DNA of 64,000 nt from Bacteroidales bacterium (lineage in GTDB: Bacteria; Bacteroidota; Bacteroidia; Bacteroidales; Bacteroidaceae), in NCBI GenBank assembly GCA_015654535.1, contig JAATGU010000094.1, positions 1-64,000 of the forward strand. The letters are read 5' to 3'. Shown here in pieces: positions 60,749 through 64,000 of the stretch. A program made the position numbers and the translations under genes. The stretch's first letter is position 1. Each line of letters opens with the position of its first letter. A model generated the notes under the pieces. It was not told where the DNA came from, ran no database searches, and was given only the letters and a program-made list of their open reading frames with translations.

Positions 60749-63625
60749 TTAAGCGTTTTTAGATAATCGTTGAAGGAAACTAACCAGATTTTCTTCTTTA
60801 CTCAGATTAAGTTTTTTACGAAGCCTGTATCTGCTAATTTCTACTCCCCTTAGTGAGATATTTAGTAAGGGAGCTATTTCTTTAGATAATAGATTCATCT
60901 GGATATATGCACATAACATTTTTTCCTTTTTATTGAGATCCGGCGCTATTTCTTCTAACCGCGTGAAAAAGTCTTCATGAATAGAATCAAAATTATCCTG
61001 GAAAACCTGGAAATCATTATCGTGCTCTATGTTTGTGTCAACACGATTAATTAGGCGCAAAGTTTTTCGCCGAATATTTACGAGATTTTCTTCCTGAATT
61101 GAATGAGAAATACTTAAAGCCTCCTTCTTTATCTCCAATAATATTTCATTTTTTCTAAGAATGTTCAAAGTAGATCTGGTAAGTTCCTCTGTCTTAAACT
61201 TTAACTCAGATCTAAGTTTTTCCTCTTCAAGAGAATCGATCTTCCTATCCTTCAGTTCATTTTGCTTTTTAAATTTCAACTCTTGCATCAATAGTTCTTT
61301 TTCTTTTTGCTCAATTAATCGTTTTTTACTCTTGCTTATTCTATTATATATATTGTAAGTTAATAAAATAAAAAGGCAACCATAGAATAGAAAAGCCCAA
61401 AAAGTTCTGTACCATGGAGGAAGGACTTCAAATTCAAAGCTTGTGTATATGGGCGTAAAATTTTTATCAGTGATAGCTCTGACGCTAAAGGTATATTTAC
61501 CCTCTTTTAAGTGTGTATATTCTTTGGATGTTGTTTCTGAATATTCGCTCCAACCCTCTTCTTTCGCTCCACTTAATTTATGAGAATAGAGCGTTGAAGA
61601 TGACTTATCATAGTTATTTAGACTATATTCAATACGGATTGAATTATTTCTGTATCTAACTAAAACATTAACGGGATTATTTTGAAAACTTCTTCCATAA
61701 ATAAGAGAATCCTTTGGAGTTGTAACATAGACATGTCTAATTTCAAGTGTAAGCCTATTATTTTTATGAAGAGTATGGTCCAATTTAAGCAAAGAAAATC
61801 CTTCTTCTGTACCTATTATTGCTTGATTCCCGTTAACATAGACGTCTTCAAAATCTTCTATCATATATCCCCGTAAATAAGACTCATTCAACTTTCTTTC
61901 ATATCTGTTAGTTTGCGAATTATACCGGGCTATTTTTAAGATACCGTTTACAACATACCAGATATTTCCAAATTTATCTTGATGAAGATAGGTATAATGG
62001 TTCTTCCCATCCAAATTTAATTCCAAACTTGTATACTCTTCCAGTCTATCTTTTATTTGATTATACTTATATATTCCTGTTGGCGATGAAAAGACTATTT
62101 CATTATTTATTTTCGATAAATGTACATTGCTACCTACTGGGAATGATTTATTATTGTAATTTTTTATTTTATCTATTTTTGTATAGTTATTAGATATTTT
62201 AATACGAAAAAGTCCATTTTCTTTGTTGGATATCCAAACTATATTTGAGATATCGTCAACAAGAAGACCTTTACAGGAGCTATTGAATCCTTTAATTCTG
62301 TTTTTACAAACCCATATTTCTCCTTCTTTTTTTATTAAAGCCAATCCAGTGTACGTACCCGCCACCATCAAATTTTCCTTTGCGTTGAGAGAAGCCACGG
62401 ACCACGCACTCTTTATATTCTCCACACGACTTATTTGCGTTCCTTTTACAACAAAGACGCCATTGTCTCCAGAACAAAAAAGTTCATTATTAAAAGAAGT
62501 CATTGACCAGACTTGTCCTTCTGTGCCAGGAATAAATTCCACTGCTGCGTTCTTATTCTGATTTAAAGGATTTTCTGTATGATATAAACCTTGATTCGTT
62601 CCCAAATATAACATATTATTACACAAAAAAGAGCTATATCCCGAACCAATAATTGATTTATTTCCATATAAAGAATAGAGAGGCGAATCCAAATGGATGC
62701 AATCAATCCCATTATCCAGCCCTAACCACAAATTATTTCCTTTATCAATAAATACACTTAGCACTGTTTTATTCTGCAACCCGTTAGTAATAGTAATATG
62801 TTCTATTTCATTTTTAGAAAAATTGTATAAGAGAACTCCGTCCTGGACAGATCCTAAAGCTAAAAGCGAATTATTTATTGTAGCACAAAACAACTGATTT
62901 CTCTTGATAAAATCATCAGCAATACTGTTAAATCGTGAAAGAGTATTTCTATCATATATATACAATCCATTCAAATTGGTCACTATCAAAATTTTACTAT
63001 GAGGTAGTGGCAATAAACCTATTACTTTCATATTTTGAAGTATTTCTGTGTTGGGCAACAAAGAAAACTTATTTCCATCAAGGACTAGTAATCCTTCTGA
63101 AGTTGTAATATAAAATTTATTATTGATTATTGCTGAAAAACTTATATTCTTAGGATGCACAATTTCGGTAATCTTACCTTTTTCAGTATAGAATACACCA
63201 TCGTTAGACTGATAAAAAACTCTATCTTCAGCAATATGGATATTCCATATTGCTCCAACTTTTATTCTCTTTTTCTTTAGACTGTCCGATGTACAAATAT
63301 AGTTAAGTCCACCCAATCTATTTGGAATAAAATAGCCGAATTGATCGATACCTCCAACATAAATTTTGCCGTCTGGAGCTGCTTTTACAGCTCTAACCTT
63401 TGCATTGTGTATGGAATATGTTTGCCAATTCACACCATCAAACTCAAGCAACCCTTTATTATTTGCAAAATACATCCAACCATTATTGTGTTGCGAAATC
63501 ATCCAATTTTGATTTCCTGATTGATAAGTATGTCTGCTGTAGTTTGTAACAGATCGTTGCCAATTTGAATAAATATTGCATGGATAGCATATAAAAAATA
63601 AAAATAATATTGATAATAACTTCAT
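60749..63625 (-). CDS. SusR-like transmembrane sensor-regulator
   Basis: A 958-residue one-protein signalling system. After a signal peptide (about 1-20) a periplasmic propeller of Reg_prop-type repeats follows (WMYFANNKGLLEFDGVNW, KIYVGGIDQFGYF, NNLWLGLDNGIDCIHLD). Then comes a Y_Y_Y domain (about 640-725, YSHKLSGAKEEGWSEYS), a membrane helix (about 735-752) and a coiled coil. The C-terminal LuxR-type helix-turn-helix shows LLSKEIAPLLNISLRGVEIS and RLRKKLNL. There is no kinase domain, unlike hybrid two-component systems. It sits directly upstream of the SusC gene, as SusR-like regulators do. Confidence 0.92.
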   Translation of the reverse strand: MKLLSILFLFFICYPCNIYSNWQRSVTNYSRHTYQSGNQNWMISQHNNGWMYFANNKGLLEFDGVNWQTYSIHNAKVRAVKAAPDGKIYVGGIDQFGYFIPNRLGGLNYICTSDSLKKKRIKVGAIWNIHIAEDRVFYQSNDGVFYTEKGKITEIVHPKNISFSAIINNKFYITTSEGLLVLDGNKFSLLPNTEILQNMKVIGLLPLPHSKILIVTNLNGLYIYDRNTLSRFNSIADDFIKRNQLFCATINNSLLALGSVQDGVLLYNFSKNEIEHITITNGLQNKTVLSVFIDKGNNLWLGLDNGIDCIHLDSPLYSLYGNKSIIGSGYSSFLCNNMLYLGTNQGLYHTENPLNQNKNAAVEFIPGTEGQVWSMTSFNNELFCSGDNGVFVVKGTQISRVENIKSAWSVASLNAKENLMVAGTYTGLALIKKEGEIWVCKNRIKGFNSSCKGLLVDDISNIVWISNKENGLFRIKISNNYTKIDKIKNYNNKSFPVGSNVHLSKINNEIVFSSPTGIYKYNQIKDRLEEYTSLELNLDGKNHYTYLHQDKFGNIWYVVNGILKIARYNSQTNRYERKLNESYLRGYMIEDFEDVYVNGNQAIIGTEEGFSLLKLDHTLHKNNRLTLEIRHVYVTTPKDSLIYGRSFQNNPVNVLVRYRNNSIRIEYSLNNYDKSSSTLYSHKLSGAKEEGWSEYSETTSKEYTHLKEGKYTFSVRAITDKNFTPIYTSFEFEVLPPWYRTFWAFLFYGCLFILLTYNIYNRISKSKKRLIEQKEKELLMQELKFKKQNELKDRKIDSLEEEKLRSELKFKTEELTRSTLNILRKNEILLEIKKEALSISHSIQEENLVNIRRKTLRLINRVDTNIEHDNDFQVFQDNFDSIHEDFFTRLEEIAPDLNKKEKMLCAYIQMNLLSKEIAPLLNISLRGVEISRYRLRKKLNLSKEENLVSFLQRLSKNA

Positions 63626-63952
63626 GGTAAGTTTTAAGTCTATATGGTTTAAGGCTAAATACAATTCTCATTGATTTCTTTGCCAAAGATAATGATAATT
63701 AGTATTTAATTTGCAAAAATCACATAAATAATACTACATCACCATCATCTTAATTTTATATTAACTTCATAAAAAATAAATAATTATAAAGCTGTTTAAT
63801 AGAGCTTTACTATTTCAATGTGAAATAACTGATGTAGTACTTATAACTTTCAATAGAATCTTTGTAGTAACATTGTTTTATACTTTCCCGAAGAGTCTAG
63901 ATACATTTGTGATATCGAATCGCTTATTATTTTTATTACGAATCGATTTACC
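63626..63952. other. Divergent regulatory region of the Sus-type locus
   Basis: About 327 AT-rich bases without an open frame of interest between the SusR-like gene and the last plus-strand gene. It holds a -7 box for the minus-strand gene and would also hold the promoter of the divergent one. Confidence 0.5.
63684..63691 (-). promoter_or_regulatory. -7 element for the SusR-like gene
   Basis: TATCTTTG on the minus strand, an exact match, 58 bases before the start codon at 63625. Confidence 0.5.
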
Positions 63953-64000
63953 ATGAAAAGGGAATTAAGCTCTTGGAGATTCCATCTAACCATTTTGGGT
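63953..64000 (+). CDS. Possible gene start cut by the window edge
   Basis: An ATG at 63953 opens a frame (MKRELSSWRFHLTILG) that runs off the window. Only 16 codons are visible, so the product cannot be named. Its position, divergent from the SusR-like gene, would suit a glycoside hydrolase or another locus gene. Confidence 0.3.
   Translation, partial: MKRELSSWRFHLTILG

Overview
The window looks like a chromosomal segment of a low-GC member of the Bacteroidales, most likely Bacteroides or a close relative. Signs of this are promoters of the Bacteroides type (TTTG, about 19 bases, TAnnTTTG), a SusC/SusD pair with a SusR-like sensor-regulator, a NigD-like lipoprotein, a PorT-family barrel, and an ornithine transcarbamylase carrying the proline at position 90 that marks the N-succinyl-ornithine enzyme described from Bacteroides fragilis.

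Positions 1-31700 are mostly housekeeping. In order they hold a tRNA-Met(CAT), a START-like protein, an LptG-type permease, ribBA, an aspartate aminotransferase, a ferredoxin and a PorT-like barrel. A minus-strand operon follows with a split 5'-nucleotidase and a GH3/beta-lactamase fusion. Next come rplS, lpxH with a SufT-like gene, radC, a glycosyltransferase, efp and rpmH. A five-gene plus-strand operon encodes a PASTA protein, a pseudouridine synthase, Ddl, an acyltransferase and a NigD-like lipoprotein. proB-proA-argF' form a minus-strand operon. The stretch ends with an aminotransferase, a polytopic membrane protein, two DUF2007-type proteins, a TonB-dependent receptor and a LytTR regulator.

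Positions 31700-47250 are accessory. Four TGTACA palindromes spaced exactly 22 bases apart lie upstream of a four-gene group: a membrane-anchored ferredoxin, a CxxC mini-protein, a His/Met-rich membrane protein and an ECF sigma factor. Two pectin genes follow (PL1 and a PL22-type oligogalacturonate lyase). Then comes a minus-strand polymorphic-toxin locus. It has a small protein with a type IX secretion sorting domain, a 2266-residue SpvB/RHS protein whose variable C-terminal tip carries a HExxH motif, and a lipoprotein directly downstream as candidate immunity gene. Further downstream are two displaced RHS fragments, an outer-membrane barrel gene and a truncated second copy of the lipoprotein. 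This is the pattern expected of tip/immunity cassette replacement and is the most interesting part of the window.

Positions 47250-54970 hold an acyl-CoA ligase with an XRE-cupin regulator, proC, and the arginine operon argR-GNAT-argG-argC-argD, with a candidate ArgR operator overlapping the promoter. Together with argF' and proBA this covers much of arginine and proline synthesis, probably through succinylated intermediates. Positions 55000-64000 hold a polysaccharide-utilisation-type locus (SusC, SusD, a small lipoprotein and a SusR-like regulator) of unknown substrate, with a divergent gene cut by the window end.

All calls rest on reading the sequence and protein translations by eye. No database search was run.
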